Shown in pieces: positions 53,777 through 63,513 of a stretch of 64,000 nucleotides of DNA. The stretch is taken from positions 1 to 64,000 of the forward strand of contig JAWKRB010000023.1 in assembly GCA_041389885.1 (NCBI GenBank). Direction: 5' to 3'. Numbering within the stretch: the first letter of the stretch is position 1; each line of letters starts with the position of its first letter. The stretch is from JAWKRB01 sp041389885. GTDB taxonomy: Bacteria > Myxococcota_A > Polyangia > Polyangiales > Ga0077539. The translations under genes were made by a program, and so were the position numbers. The notes under the pieces were generated by a model. The model saw only the letters and a program-made list of their open reading frames with translations. It made no database searches and had not been told where the DNA came from.

Positions 53777-54208
53777 ATGGCCAGGGTGACGGGTGCTCAC
53801 GCGCGCGGCTGCGAGAACTGCGGCGCGCCGAATTTTCCAGGGCTCGCGGCGTGCGACTACTGCGGGCACGCGTATCCCGGCGCCTCGCCGGGTCCGCGCT
53901 GCGTGGCGTGCGACGTGATCAACGTCGCGGGCTCGATGGCCTGCGCGCGGTGCCGCGTGGCGATCTCGCAGAGCTGCCTCTTCTGCGGCACCGCCTCGCC
54001 CCTCGACGCCGCCGCGTGCAGGCGCTGCCGCGAGGCCTTCGCGGGGGCCGCCGAGCGCAAGGCGCAGCGCGACGCCGCCGTGCGCCACAAGCGCTACATG
54101 GACTTCGCCGGCACCGGCGTGCAGGTCGCAGGCGCGGTGATCGCCTCGGGGGCCGCCGAGGGCTTTCTCGACGCGGTCTCGAGCCTGCTCAAGAGCCTCG
54201 ACGACTGA
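53777..54208 (+). CDS. Zinc-ribbon protein with several CxxC pairs
   Basis: The 143-residue product has CENCG, CDYCG, CVAC, CARC, CLFCG and CRRC, which make three zinc ribbons in the first 95 residues (double-zinc-ribbon style), then a helical, positively charged region (ERKAQRDAAVRHKRYMDF) and a small Gly/Ala-rich hydrophobic segment (VQVAGAVIASGAAEGF). Function unknown; it may bind a partner protein. The start ATG 53777 is the first in the frame. Confidence 0.75.
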   Translation: MARVTGAHARGCENCGAPNFPGLAACDYCGHAYPGASPGPRCVACDVINVAGSMACARCRVAISQSCLFCGTASPLDAAACRRCREAFAGAAERKAQRDAAVRHKRYMDFAGTGVQVAGAVIASGAAEGFLDAVSSLLKSLDD

Positions 54209-54245
54209 GCTACATCGTCGTGCGGCGCTGGCGTATCGTGCGCGC

Positions 54246-55601
54246 ATGAGCGAGCTGCCGCCGGGGCCGAAGACCCTGCCCATTCACACCCTCTATCGAT
54301 GGATGCGCAACCCGTATCCGCTCCTCGACGAGGTGCGCGCGGAGTTCGGCGAGACCTTCACCCTGCGCCTCGGGATCACGCCGCCGATGGTGATGTTCTC
54401 GAACCCGGAGCACATCAAGGAGGTCTTCGCGTCGAACGGCGACGACATGCACGCGGGCAAGCTCGCCGAGGCGCTGCGCCCCTTTCTCGGCGCGCGGTCG
54501 CTGCTGCTCCTCGACGGCGCCGAGCACCGCTGGATGAGAAAGCTCGTGCTCCCGCCCTTTCACGGCGAGCGGATGCAGGCCTACGGGGAGCAGATGCTCG
54601 AGATCGCCCACGAGGCGATCGACGCGATGCCCCTCGGCAAGCCCTTCGCCATCCATGAGCCCATGCAGTCGATCACGCTGGAGATCATCCTCCGCACGGT
54701 CTTCGGCGTGGAGCACGGCGCGCTCCGCGAGCGGATGCACGCGCGGCTCAAGGGCCTCCTCGAGGTGGGGACCTGGCCGCCGCTGCTGCTCCCGATCTTT
54801 CAGCGCGACCTCGGGCCCTGGTCCCCCTGGGGGCGCTTCGTGCGGCTCATGGAGGAGGGCGAGCGTGATTTTCAGGGTCTCATTGAAGCGCGCAAGTCGA
54901 CGCTGGGAGACGGGGGGAGCGACATCCTCTCGATGCTCCTCGCCGCGCGCGACGAAGACGGCAACGCCCTCTCCGAGCAGGACCTTCGCGACCAGCTGGT
55001 GACCCTCCTCGTCGCGGGGCACGAGACCACCGCCACGGGGCTCTCCTGGGCGATGCGCTGGCTCCTCGCGTCGCCCAGGGCCGAGACCGCCCTGCGCGAC
55101 GAGCTCTCCGCCGCGCTCGCCGAGGCCTCCGCTCACCCCCGAGCGCATCGCGAAGCTCGAGTTCCTCGACGCGGTGGTGCGCGAGTCGCTGCGGCTCCAG
55201 CCCATCGTGCCCCTCGTGGGGCGCGTGCTCCAGCGCCCCATGCGCGTCGGCGGGATCGACCTCCCCGCGGGCGTGGCCGTCGCGTGCTCGATCTACCTCG
55301 CGCACCGCCGCGAGGGCGTGTGGCCCGACCCCGACCGCTTTGATCCCTGGCGCTTCGTCGAGCGGAGGTTCACCCCGTCGGAGTGGCTCCCCTTCGGCGG
55401 CGGGATTCGCAAGTGCATCGCAGCATGGCCTTCGCGCTCTACGAGATGAAGATCGTGCTCGCGGCGCTCTACACCCGCTGCGAGTTTCGCGCGGCGACCG
55501 ATCGCCCCGTGGGCACCGTGCGCCGGGCGATCACCATGGCGCCCGACAAGGGCGTTCCGGTGATTCTTGAGGCGCGGGTGATGCGGCCTGTAAGCGCATG
55601 A
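54246..55601 (+). CDS. Cytochrome P450 (frame broken near 55130 and 55420)
   Basis: Heme monooxygenase. The first 300 residues read cleanly to about 55130 and include LPPGPKTLP, I-helix LVAGHETTATG and LSWAMRWLLASP. The next part is in another frame (ERIAKLEFLDAVVRESLRLQP with the ExxR motif, PEWDP-type DPDRFDPWRF) and ends at the heme loop PFGGGIRKCIA. The last 60 residues return to the first frame (MAFALYEMKIVLAALY) to a stop at 55601. Near the cysteine the bases GGCG seem to be missing (ATCGCAGCATG). Fixing both breaks gives a P450 of about 450 residues, of the CYP110-like class. Substrate unknown. Confidence 0.85.
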
Positions 55602-56503
55602 ACCCCACGCGCGTTCTCCCGACGATGAAGCGACAACGACACCTCGCGCGACTGCTGGTCGCGCTCACCGCGAGCGCCGCGCTCCAGGCGTGCGCGAGCA
55701 GCCGATCGATGTACGGGGGCAGCCACGCGCCGCCGTCCATGAGCGCCCGTCAGGCGCCGCTCGACGCCGACGGCGTGTCCGAGGCCCCCGGCGGGTCGAC
55801 CCCCGAGGCCGCGCAGCCCGCGCCCGCGAGCGTGGGGCGTCCTCCCGCCGCGAGGCCCCCGGGCGCGAACAACAGCGCGCCGGGGGAGCAGGCGCCGGCC
55901 GCGCAGGCGGGCGAGGCCCACGCGCAGTCTGCGCCGATGCTGATCTACACCGCGGACTTTCTCGTGCGGGTGGAGCGCGAGCGCTTCGACGACGTGCTCG
56001 ACGGCGTGCTCGCGGGCGCCCGGGAGCGCGGGGGATACCTCGTGCGCCGCAACGACACGAGCATTCAGGTGCGGGTGCCCTCGGCGCGCTTTCACGAGAG
56101 CGTGACGGCGGTCGAGGGACTGGGCGAGGTGATGCGACGCAACGTCGCCGCCGAGGACGTGTCTGAAGAGTTTCGCGACGCCGAGGTGCGGCTCACGAAC
56201 CTCCGCGCGGTGCGCGCGCGGCTCGAGGAGTTCCTCCGCCGCGCGGGGACCATGGCCGAGGCGCTGCAGGTCGAGCGCGAGCTCGAGCGGGTGACCCAGG
56301 AGATCGACCGGATTCAAGGGCGCATGCGCTTTCTCTCGACGCGGGCGGCCTTCTCGCTGATCACGGTCTCGCTGCAGCCGCGGCCGACGGTGATCGCCGC
56401 GCCGCGCACCGAGGTGCCGCCGAGGCGCGTGCTCGAGCTGCCGATGCGCTGGCTCCGTGAGCTCGGCCTCGATCACCTGCTGCGCTTCGAGAGGGAGGAC
56501 TGA
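55598..56503 (+). CDS. DUF4349 domain lipoprotein
   Basis: The 301-residue product has a signal and lipobox ALQAC (residues 28-32 if started at 55598; ATG 55625 is an alternative), a Pro/Ala-rich linker (to about 110) and the DUF4349 domain with MLIYTADFLVRVERERFD, GYLVRRNDTSIQVRVPSARF, VSEEFRDAEVRLTNLRAVRARLEEFL and the coiled-coil VERELERVTQEIDRIQG. The C-terminal part has no membrane helix. DUF4349 proteins are membrane-associated and of unknown function. Its ATG overlaps the P450 stop. Confidence 0.85.
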   Translation: MNPTRVLPTMKRQRHLARLLVALTASAALQACASSRSMYGGSHAPPSMSARQAPLDADGVSEAPGGSTPEAAQPAPASVGRPPAARPPGANNSAPGEQAPAAQAGEAHAQSAPMLIYTADFLVRVERERFDDVLDGVLAGARERGGYLVRRNDTSIQVRVPSARFHESVTAVEGLGEVMRRNVAAEDVSEEFRDAEVRLTNLRAVRARLEEFLRRAGTMAEALQVERELERVTQEIDRIQGRMRFLSTRAAFSLITVSLQPRPTVIAAPRTEVPPRRVLELPMRWLRELGLDHLLRFERED

Positions 56504-56506
56504 GCC

Positions 56507-56978
56507 ATGAACACCCGCTGGATGAACGCCTTGATGCTCTCTGCCGCGCTCAGCACCTCCGCCTGCGGCGTGACCCTCCGCGCGCAGGACGGCTTCGCCC
56601 GCATCGACGACGACCACTACGACCGCAGGGTGGCCTCGCCCGACGGCGTGGTGGTGGGCGTGCGCGTGCTGCGCAACCGCCCCGAGGCCTCCCTCGACTT
56701 CTGGGCCCGCGCCGTCGACGAGCGCATGCGCGCCCGGGGCTACGAGCCCGACGGAGATCCTCGCGCGACGCAGACCGCCGCGGGGATGCGCGGGGTGCAG
56801 CTCCGCTACCTGCAGGCCGTGGGCGGGCGCCCGCATCGGTACTGGGCGACGGTGTTCGTGCGTCCGGGGAGATTTCGGCATGTCGAAGATCTACGTGGTC
56901 GAGGCCGGCGGCGACGCCGAGGTCTTCGATCGCGCGGTGCCGCAGGTCGATCGCACCATCGCGTCGCTCGAGCCGTAG
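56507..56978 (+). CDS. Small secreted/lipoprotein of unknown function (one frame break)
   Basis: Starts at ATG 56507 with a signal peptide and lipobox-like LSTSAC (residues 15-20). The frame is clean to about 56870 (YWATVFVRPG) and continues after one missing base in a G-run (CCGGGGA) as FGMSKIYVVEAGGDAEVFDRAVPQVDRTIASLEP, stop at 56978. The restored protein of about 157 residues has a mixed alpha/beta pattern. No family recognised. It is 3 bp downstream of the DUF4349 gene, so probably the same operon. Confidence 0.55.
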
Positions 56979-57003
56979 CGCCCGGCGCCCGCTCGCCTCG
57001 CCG

Positions 57004-58040
57004 TCAGGGCGAGATTCCGCTGTAGCCGAAGAGTGAGCCAGGGTCCCACATCGCGAGCGCGTAGGCGCCGAACGTTCATGTCGCGCGAGGCGATCGCGGG
57101 GTGCACGGGCTCCTGATCGACCTCGAGACCGTAGGTCTCTGCGGTGCCATACCCGTGCACCATGGTGAGTCGCAGCCCCGTCGCGCCGAGGTTTGCGCTG
57201 AAGAGAAAGTGGCCCTCGTCCTCTGCGATGTCGCAGCGATAGAAGGGGACGCCGAGAAAGTGATAGACCGTGAGGCCCGTTCTCGGGTCGAGGCGCCATC
57301 CGCAACTCCCGTTGGCCTTGGCCGTCGCGGTCTTGGCCAGCGCCGTGAGCATCGTGTTGTTGCCGATCAGACAGTGGGCTCCCTCTCCGCAGCCGCGACC
57401 CGACGCCGACACGCTGGTGATCAGCGAGATGGCGAGGTCATCCAGCGTAGCGGCTCCCGCGAGATCGAGGTGGTCGACCAGCGCCGCGAGCTGCCCGAGG
57501 CTCTGAAAGCCGCCCGCCGTCGTGGTGCCCATCAGCGTGTCGAGCGTCATGAGAAGCCGGTTGGATGTCGCCGCGACGCGCCACGCCGAAGGGTCGCGAG
57601 AGACCGACGGTGCGACGGCGCTGTCGATCTTGAGGGCGGTGACGCGCAGACCGATCCGGGCGAGCCCGAGGATCAGCGCTGACTCGAGCGTCGTGGGTCC
57701 GTCGACGATCGTCGGCGCAACGTCCGTGTAGATTGTGGAGGCCACCGTCCCCGCCCACGTCGCGTCCTGCTGGACCGACACGGAGTACGGTCGGCATCGC
57801 GGCAGACGGGCCGCCTGGGCGACGGTGAGCGTGGCGACCCCTTGACGAAGCGCAGCGCCTGGAGCAACCCGCGGGCGGCGCCATGGTGTAGTCCGCCCCA
57901 GGCGTGTAGCTCGCCATGCGCCAGGGCGTGTAGACGGGCTGGGTAAAGTCCCGCGCTCCTGCGCGCCCTGCGGCGTCCGACTGAAACAAGCTCGCACCTG
58001 CGGCGAGCACCGTGTTGGATGATGGGTACGGTGACTTCAT
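57004..58040 (-). CDS. Capsid- or encapsulin-like shell protein (lone, frame broken)
   Basis: Start at ATG 58040 (MKSPYPSSNTVLAAG) with GGAGG 7 bp upstream. The reading changes frame near 57868, 57845 and 57073; joined, it gives about 343 residues. The pattern after about residue 120 resembles HK97-fold phage major capsid proteins: LESALILGLARIGLRV, LMGTTTAGGFQSL, IGNNTMLTALAKTA, PRTGLTVYHFLGVPFYRCDI, LFSANLGATGLRLTMVHGYG and a C-terminal FGAYALAMWDPGSLFGYSGI matching the capsid end. No terminase, portal, tail or integrase gene is near. It could be a domesticated capsid or an encapsulin-type nanocompartment, or a prophage remnant. Confidence 0.45.
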
Positions 58041-58558
58041 GGACAGACCTCCGTGATGAGATGTGCGGTCGCAGCCGCAGCCGCGATCCGCTGGGAACGG
58101 ACCCTTTGCGAGACTCATGAAAGACACCCTGTGAGCCGTGCGCTGTAGCGTCTCTACTTGCGCCGTGCAGCTGATTGCATCAAGAGCGCGAAGACCCCAG
58201 GGCGCAGACCATCGGGCACTTCGGAAGCTCTCTCGGGCAAAGGTTCAGAAGACAGCAACCAAGGCTCGCTGCCATCCACCAACACACGCCTCGTGTGACC
58301 GAACGAATCCTGCACAGCATTCATCAGGATCTCAGGAACTCCCAGACGTCGACACCATCCATTGGGGCACGAATCTCAAGCAAATGGTTCATGATCTCTA
58401 TACAGATGCCAACTCGTCAGCGTGACGCAAGTCGTACTCAACATGGATTTCGCTCGCGGTCGAAGCGATATCCCGCAGGCACTGTTTAAAAGCAACGCCT
58501 GATACCCCTTGAAAATAGCGCTCGCCGTGCGCATCAGTGGTTGTTGCGAAACAAACCC
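58041..58558. other. Non-coding stretch before the IS1380-type gene
   Basis: About 500 bp with lower GC than the core and no credible gene in either strand; short open frames have no start context. No tRNA-like fold was recognised. It probably contains the promoter of the shell-protein gene (58050-58140) and the left end of the IS1380-type element (near 58500-58540), whose exact terminus I could not fix. Confidence 0.4.
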
Positions 58559-59772
58559 ATGACCCCCACGACGAGCACCCAGAAGGTGCGCCGGACTGCC
58601 CTCGGTGGCAAGCGCGCGCAAGGACGAAATCTTCAACTTCGGAAGAAGGTCCATCGACCGGACCCGACCCGCATTCACGTCGAAGCCACCGACCCGACCC
58701 TGACGAGCTCCGCCGGGCTCATCGGTTGGGCGTGCTTCGTGCGGCGCGCCGGCGTGGATGAGCACCTTACGCGGCTCTTCAAGCGTCTCAAGAGCGGACC
58801 GCTCGTGGTCTACTCCATGGCCGCCCAGCTCCGACTTCTGATGGACCTCGCCGCCCTCGGCCACAACCGCATCTTCGATCTGGAGGCGCTCGCCGCCGAT
58901 CCCCTCCTGCTGCACCTGGCGGGCGGCTACGTGCCCTCCATCGACACGCTCTACGACGACCTCCGCCGCTTCGACGAGAGGGCCCTGCGCGACCTCGACG
59001 CGATGGTCAGCGAGCACGGTCTCGCGCCGTTGCGGGCGCTCAAGCCCAAGACGGTTCACCTCGACATCGACACCTCCGTCGAGGTCGTGTTCGGCACCCA
59101 GATCGAGGGCGCCGTGCCGGGACCCAACCCCCGATATCACGGGCGACCGAGCTACCATCCCATCCTCGCCACCGTCGCCGAGACGGGCACCCTCGCCGGC
59201 GTCGAGCTTCGCCCCGGAAACACCGCCTTCGGCGACGACGACGTGAAGATCGTGACACGCTGGGTGCAGCGTGTCCGGCAGGCGGTGGGCTCCGAGTGCG
59301 TGATCGTGGTCCGTTTGGACGCCGCGGGAGACTGCACCGAGCTGCTCAAGGCCCTGCAGGAGCTCGGGGTTCACTACGTGATCAAGGCCCGAATGGACGC
59401 GCGGGTCGCCTCGGCCGTCCAGGCGCATCGAGACTGGAGCAGTGTCGACTTCGACGCCGACGGACGCGCGATCCGGCAGGTCGCGGAGATCGACGTACAG
59501 CGCGGGGTGTGGAGGGACGCGGGCATCGCGCCGCGCGTGCTGGCGGCACGCGAGTGGGACCGCGAGAGCGGCGGCACCAAGGCGCTCTGGCCCGAGCTGG
59601 ACTGGAGCGCGTGGGCGGTGCTGACCAACGCGCAGGGCGACGAGTTGGACACGCTGATCCGCGAGTACAACGGCCGCGCCGAGGTCGAGCCGATGATCGC
59701 GGATCTCAAGGGCGCCTGGGGGATCGGGAAGATCCCGACGAGCGACTTCAGGGCGAACCACGCGATGCTGCT

Positions 59773-59780
59773 GCTCAAGG
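59773..59780. repeat. Left copy of 8-bp target-site duplication
   Basis: GCTCAAGG directly before the GTAACTCCTC end of the IS66-type element; the second copy is at 62190-62197. Confidence 0.9.
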
Positions 59781-59835
59781 GTAACTCCTCGCCGTCCCCC
59801 GTCGTGACGCTGGGCGAGCTTCGTGTCTGGCGCTG

Positions 59836-61419
59836 CTACTCGTCGGCCTTCGCCGCGAGTTCGTGCGGGAGTGGGATGGTCTCGCCCGTGCGTTCAGCGA
59901 TCACGGCCGCACGGAGGTACTCGCGAGGATCGAGTCCGTTGAGGATGACGGTGTCGAGCACCGTGTAGAAGAGCGCCGCGACTTCGGTCCCGCGCACCGA
60001 GCGGGATCCGTAGTGATTCTTGCGACCCTGCACTGGCCCGCGCAGCGCCCTCTCGGTGGCGTTGTTGTCCAGCGGCACGCGAGGGTCCTCGAGGAAGCGC
60101 AGCAAGCCCTTCCAGTGGTTTCCCATGTACCGGATCGCGCGACCCATCGCGCTCTGCGGCAGGGCCTCCGTGCGTAGTGCCCAGGCCTCGATCGCGCGCA
60201 CCACCTCGCGCGACTCACCCTCGCGAAGTCGTGCACGCTCGCGGTCGCCGGGAGGTCCAGTCGCGCAGCCTCGCTCCAGGCCGTACAGGCGGCCGATGAG
60301 CTCAAGCACTTCGCCTGTCGCCTCAGGGTGAGTCTTCTCCAGCTCGACGTACTTCCGTCGCACGTGCGCCCAGCAGTGCGCGAGCTGCAATCCTGGGTTC
60401 AGTCGGCGCAGCGACTCGTACACGTCGTAGCCGTCCACCATCGCCGTGCCCGCAAAGTCGCCAAAGACCTTCTTCGCCGCGGTCGCGCTTCGATTGTCGA
60501 GAATCGAGTGGCTCACCGCCGTCGGGCACGCGATCGCCCACACATGCCACTTGCCGTACCCCTCGCTCCCGCTCCCTCCTCCTTGCTGCCAGGCGCCAGC
60601 GCGTCTCGTCCGCGCCGATGACCGGCTGCGAGAGCACCCAGGCGTGGATCCTATCGCGCAAGGGCTTGAGCAGATGCGCCAGGAGGTTGATCTGATCCCA
60701 GAGCGTCTGCGAGTCGATCACCAGGCCATCACGGCCCATGCGTCGCGCCTGACGCTCAAGCGCGAGGTGGTCGACGTACTTGTCCACCGCGACCTCGATC
60801 GCGAAATCAATCGAGTACCGTGATCCCTCGCGCAGCTTCATGGGGCCGGGCGCGGTCTCGACGCAGCCGCCACAGCGGCAGCGGTACTTCTTTCGAAGGT
60901 GCCGACGGATCACGAATCGACGCTCGATCACGTCGATCTCCTCGCTCGCCTCCTCCTGTCCAGCCCACTCCTGCATCGCGCCGCCGCAGGCGCGACAGAC
61001 CTTGTCGGGCTCGTCGAGGTCGTGCGCCTCCTCGACGAGAGGGAGCGCAGGCTGCCCGCTGCGCGGACCGTGCCCTTCTTGCCTCTCTCGGCGTTCGCGT
61101 GGGTCTCTTCGCCGCGAGAGCGCTTCTCCGAGGAGGCCCCGAAGATCATCTTGTTGCGCTGGGCGAGTTGCGTCTCGAGGAGCGCGAGGCGCTGCTGCAG
61201 GTCCGCAGGAGCCTTGCCTTCGAGCTCCGCCACGCGCGACTGGAGGCTGAGCACCTTCTCGAGGAGCTTGCGGTTCTCGCGCTCCAGGAGCTTCGCCGCG
61301 TCGCGCAGCGTCTCAAGATTGGTCTCGTGTTCGAGTACGACCACGAGCCAGTCAATAAGACTCGCGAGACGCTCTGTCGAGAGGGGAATGAAATGAATCT
61401 CGCGAGACCTTGAGGTCAC
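59836..61419 (-). CDS. tnpC: IS66 transposase TnpC (frame broken twice)
   Basis: DDE transposase of the IS66 element. The N-terminal part (61419 to about 61050) has a leucine-rich coiled coil (ETLRDAAKLLERENRKLLEKVLSLQSRVAEL) and QRNKMIFGASSEKRS; the next part (60976 to about 60590) has the zinc-ribbon-type CRCGGC region and the catalytic GADETRW; the last (60543-59836) has AMVDGYDVYE, the DNNATERALRG motif with the catalytic glutamate and GRKNHYGS. Frame breaks lie near 61000-61050 and 60545-60590. GTG 61419 is an approximate start overlapping tnpB. Confidence 0.85.
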
Positions 61420-61771
61420 GAGAGAGGTCCATCGACGGGGGGCTGAGCGGCACACGACCGACGTGTGCGCTGCCTTCGAGAAAGAGCGCGAGCTCGCTCG
61501 CCGAGAGCGTCTTGGGCGCGTTCGAGTCAGACCAGAGATGGGCGAATCGTCCCTTCTCCAGGCGCTTGGCAAGCAGGCACACTCCGGTGCCGTCGAAGAA
61601 GAGCACCTTGGCTCGGCGACGGTCGCGTCCGACGAAGAGAAAGACGGCGCCGCGTAGGAGCTCGCGAGGCGCCAGGAGCGTCGCGAGCGCCGCGAGTGTG
61701 TCGAAGCTCTTGCGCATATCGACGGGCGCGCGGAACACGTAGATGGTGACAGCGTGAGGCCATGCGATCAT
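61352..61771 (-). CDS. tnpB: IS66 accessory protein TnpB
   Basis: 139-residue ORF2 product of IS66 elements: VTIYVFRAPVDMRKSFDTLAAL at the start, AVFLFVGRDRRRAKVLFFDGTGVCLLAKRLEKG in the middle, the typical TnpB core. It is required for transposition with TnpA and TnpC. Its ATG overlaps the tnpA stop (ATGA). Frame intact. Confidence 0.9.
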   Translation of the reverse strand: MIAWPHAVTIYVFRAPVDMRKSFDTLAALATLLAPRELLRGAVFLFVGRDRRRAKVLFFDGTGVCLLAKRLEKGRFAHLWSDSNAPKTLSASELALFLEGSAHVGRVPLSPPSMDLSRDLKVSRDSFHSPLDRASRESY

Positions 61772-62117
61772 GAGGCGAGCCTGCGCAGTAGCGCCGCGAG
61801 GGTGTCGAGATCGAGGCCCTCGACGCGAACGCCGGCCGGGCCGAGCACGGTGAAGGTCGCGGAGGTCGAGGTCGCAGGCGCGAGGACCTGCACGACCTCG
61901 AAGGCGTCGTCCGAGGCGCGCGAGAGCCAGCGCCGTAGCGTCTGGGGGTGCATCCCGAGGTCCGCGGCCACCTCCGTGATCGCCGCTCCCTCGGCGCAGC
62001 GCGCGGCGGCGTACTGCGCGATCTCGAGGCGTAGCGGGCGGGGAAGTCCCCGCCCGGCCGCAGCGCGGTGTCATTGGCCAGGCGGGTGCGGAGCTTTGTG
62101 CAGATTCGATCGTCCAT
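61768..62117 (-). CDS. tnpA: IS66 accessory protein TnpA (one frame break)
   Basis: The first part from ATG 62117 (MDDRICTKLRTRLAND) is followed after a break at a G-run near 62045 by RLEIAQYAAARCAEGAAITEVAADLGMHPQTLRRWLSR, a helix-turn-helix of the IS66 TnpA/transposase-8 type, then a short beta segment to the stop at 61768. One base is missing or extra in GGCGGGGA. Joined length is about 116 residues. Confidence 0.75.
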
Positions 62118-62189
62118 CTTGCTCTCCTTGCGAGAGAGCAGAACGACAGGTCAGCCAGGAGTGTCACGACGGGGACGGCGAGGAGTTAC

Positions 62190-62197
62190 GCTCAAGG
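62190..62197. repeat. Right copy of 8-bp target-site duplication
   Basis: GCTCAAGG directly after the right end of the IS66-type element, identical to 59773-59780. Confidence 0.9.
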
Positions 62198-62367
62198 CGC
62201 TGACGTTCAACCTGCTGGCGCGGTATGTCGCCGCGAAGTTCCCTGCCGCGCAGCGCTGGCGCACACCCTGGGTCCGGCATGCGGTGATGAGGGTGGCAGG
62301 GCGTCTGATCCGCTCGGGGCGTTCGCGAACGCTGCGGGTGCCGCCGCACGCCCGATACCTCATCTGA

Positions 62368-62620
62368 GCTGTTGACCAGTGCTGTGGCGGTCATGGGGGT
62401 AAGGGGGCCCTATTGTCTTTCGCTCACCAAACTCGGCATCAAGTCGACAGAAACTCGTGATCAACTCATGAAAGTCGGCCGAGGAGCACCGGCGGCCGTG
62501 AAGGGCACGAGGAGTGCCGGGCTTGAGCGAAATCCATGCTCAAGCCCTGAGTTCCATTCTCTGGAACCAACCTGCCTCCCCAAAAGAGTTCCAGTTCCCT
62601 GCTAAGGAAACTAAAGGCTG
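62368..62620. other. Non-coding stretch after the transposase gene
   Basis: Contains the unresolved right end of the IS1380-type element (a GGGGG run near 62396-62406 may match CCCC near 58505) and otherwise no gene I can support. GC falls here from above 70% to about 55%. Confidence 0.35.
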
Positions 62621-63481
62621 CTAGAGCAGGAGGGACTCGCTGCTGAGATCTCGAAGCCGCAAGCACGAGGAAGACATTCTCTGCAACCTCTCAGTCGTAA
62701 GCGATCTGTAGAGACGCATCGGATCAGGCCAGTAGACTCCGACGGTGGCAACTGAGGAGCGAACCCGCAACGCGAGACTGGTCAGTCGGTTGGAAGTAGC
62801 GATGGTTTGGAATAGCTCCCAACTCGCGTTCATGGCGAATCGAATGGATGCGAATGGCGCTAGTACATATGAGTCTGCCTGAGGTATCTGTGGTACCCAT
62901 CTGAATGCGCCGCTATCAAACATCTGCCTCCACAGCGCGTCCGAAAGAACCTCAGGGGCCAGAACAGAGATTGGATGTGGACCTGCGTTCCGTATCGTGA
63001 ATGTGAACCGAATCCCGGTCTGTGTACATCCCGCATCGAATACCGGAGTGATGTGATTGGCGCTGGACATCAGTCGTAGCCGCTGAAGATCCTCGCTCGC
63101 CTGCTGCCGCATGGCGAAGGTTGCCACGGTGGCTTGAAACGACCCGGTTGCCTGAATGCCGCCATCGATGAATCCAAAGTATGGAGCGTGGTCGTCTCCG
63201 GCGAGGACAGTACCAAAACTTGCGGTGGACTGATTGGCCCCCAGCGTCAAGATCATTTGATTGTTGGCGAGTGACCCGTCTACCGGCAGACCGCTCCTGA
63301 GCTCTGCCCCAACTTCGGTAGAAACAGTCGCGCCCGCTTGCAAGAGCAGACCAATGCTTCCTACCTCAGCAGCGATCCTCTCCACCACTCTGCGTCCAAT
63401 CAGTCCAGAGGCCCCGCCATGGCCGAGAGCATAGATCAGACTAACGAGTGGGGTCCAAGAAAAGAGACTGCAGAGAAACAA
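62621..63481 (-). CDS. Unknown protein in a low-GC segment
   Basis: The 286-residue reading starts at TTG 63481 with GAGGG a few bases upstream. The N-terminus is hydrophobic (FLCSLFSWTPLVSLIYALGH), possibly an anchor. The middle contains GATVSTEVGAELRSGLP and a beta-rich region (FGFIDGGIQATGSFQATVATF, IRFTFTIRNAGPHPISVL). No family recognised. Its upstream neighbour ends 33 bp before the start, so both may be one operon. Composition (about 52% GC) differs strongly from the core genes. Confidence 0.5.
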   Translation of the reverse strand: MFLCSLFSWTPLVSLIYALGHGGASGLIGRRVVERIAAEVGSIGLLLQAGATVSTEVGAELRSGLPVDGSLANNQMILTLGANQSTASFGTVLAGDDHAPYFGFIDGGIQATGSFQATVATFAMRQQASEDLQRLRLMSSANHITPVFDAGCTQTGIRFTFTIRNAGPHPISVLAPEVLSDALWRQMFDSGAFRWVPQIPQADSYVLAPFASIRFAMNASWELFQTIATSNRLTSLALRVRSSVATVGVYWPDPMRLYRSLTTERLQRMSSSCLRLRDLSSESLLL

Positions 63482-63513
63482 GATCCCTCGCCCCGTAACT
63501 CCATCAACCGTAA

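Larger units (their letters stand above)
59781..62189 (-). mobile_element. Complete IS66-family insertion sequence (2409 bp)
   Basis: The element is bounded by inverted repeats of about 30 bp: left from 59781 (GTAACTCCTCGCCGTCCCCC...), right ending at 62189 with the complement (one base shorter, GTAACTCC...). The GTAA ends, 8-bp target duplication and three genes tnpA-tnpB-tnpC in the order and overlaps of IS66 all agree. tnpA and tnpC show frame breaks that may be sequence errors. Recent insertion is likely because the target duplication is perfect. Confidence 0.92.
58559..62367 (+). pseudogene. IS1380-family transposase gene, split by an IS66-type element
   Basis: The DDE transposase reads from ATG 58559 to 59780 (408 codons: LDIDTSVEVVFGTQIEGAVPG, RYHGRPSYHPILA, VVRLDAAGDC, EVEPMIADLKG) and resumes at 62198 (ALTFNLLARYVAAKFPAAQRW) to the stop at 62367. 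Joining 59780 to 62198 restores one frame of 463 residues, typical of IS1380. The three acidic residues are visible (Asp in DID, Asp in RLDAAG, Glu in VEPMI). Inactivated by the inserted IS66-type element; could be restored only by precise excision. Confidence 0.9.

Noticed and set aside
58138..58489. Short open frames between the shell-protein gene and the IS1380-type gene
   Set aside because: No ribosome site, no conserved pattern, overlapping frames of similar length; treated as non-coding.
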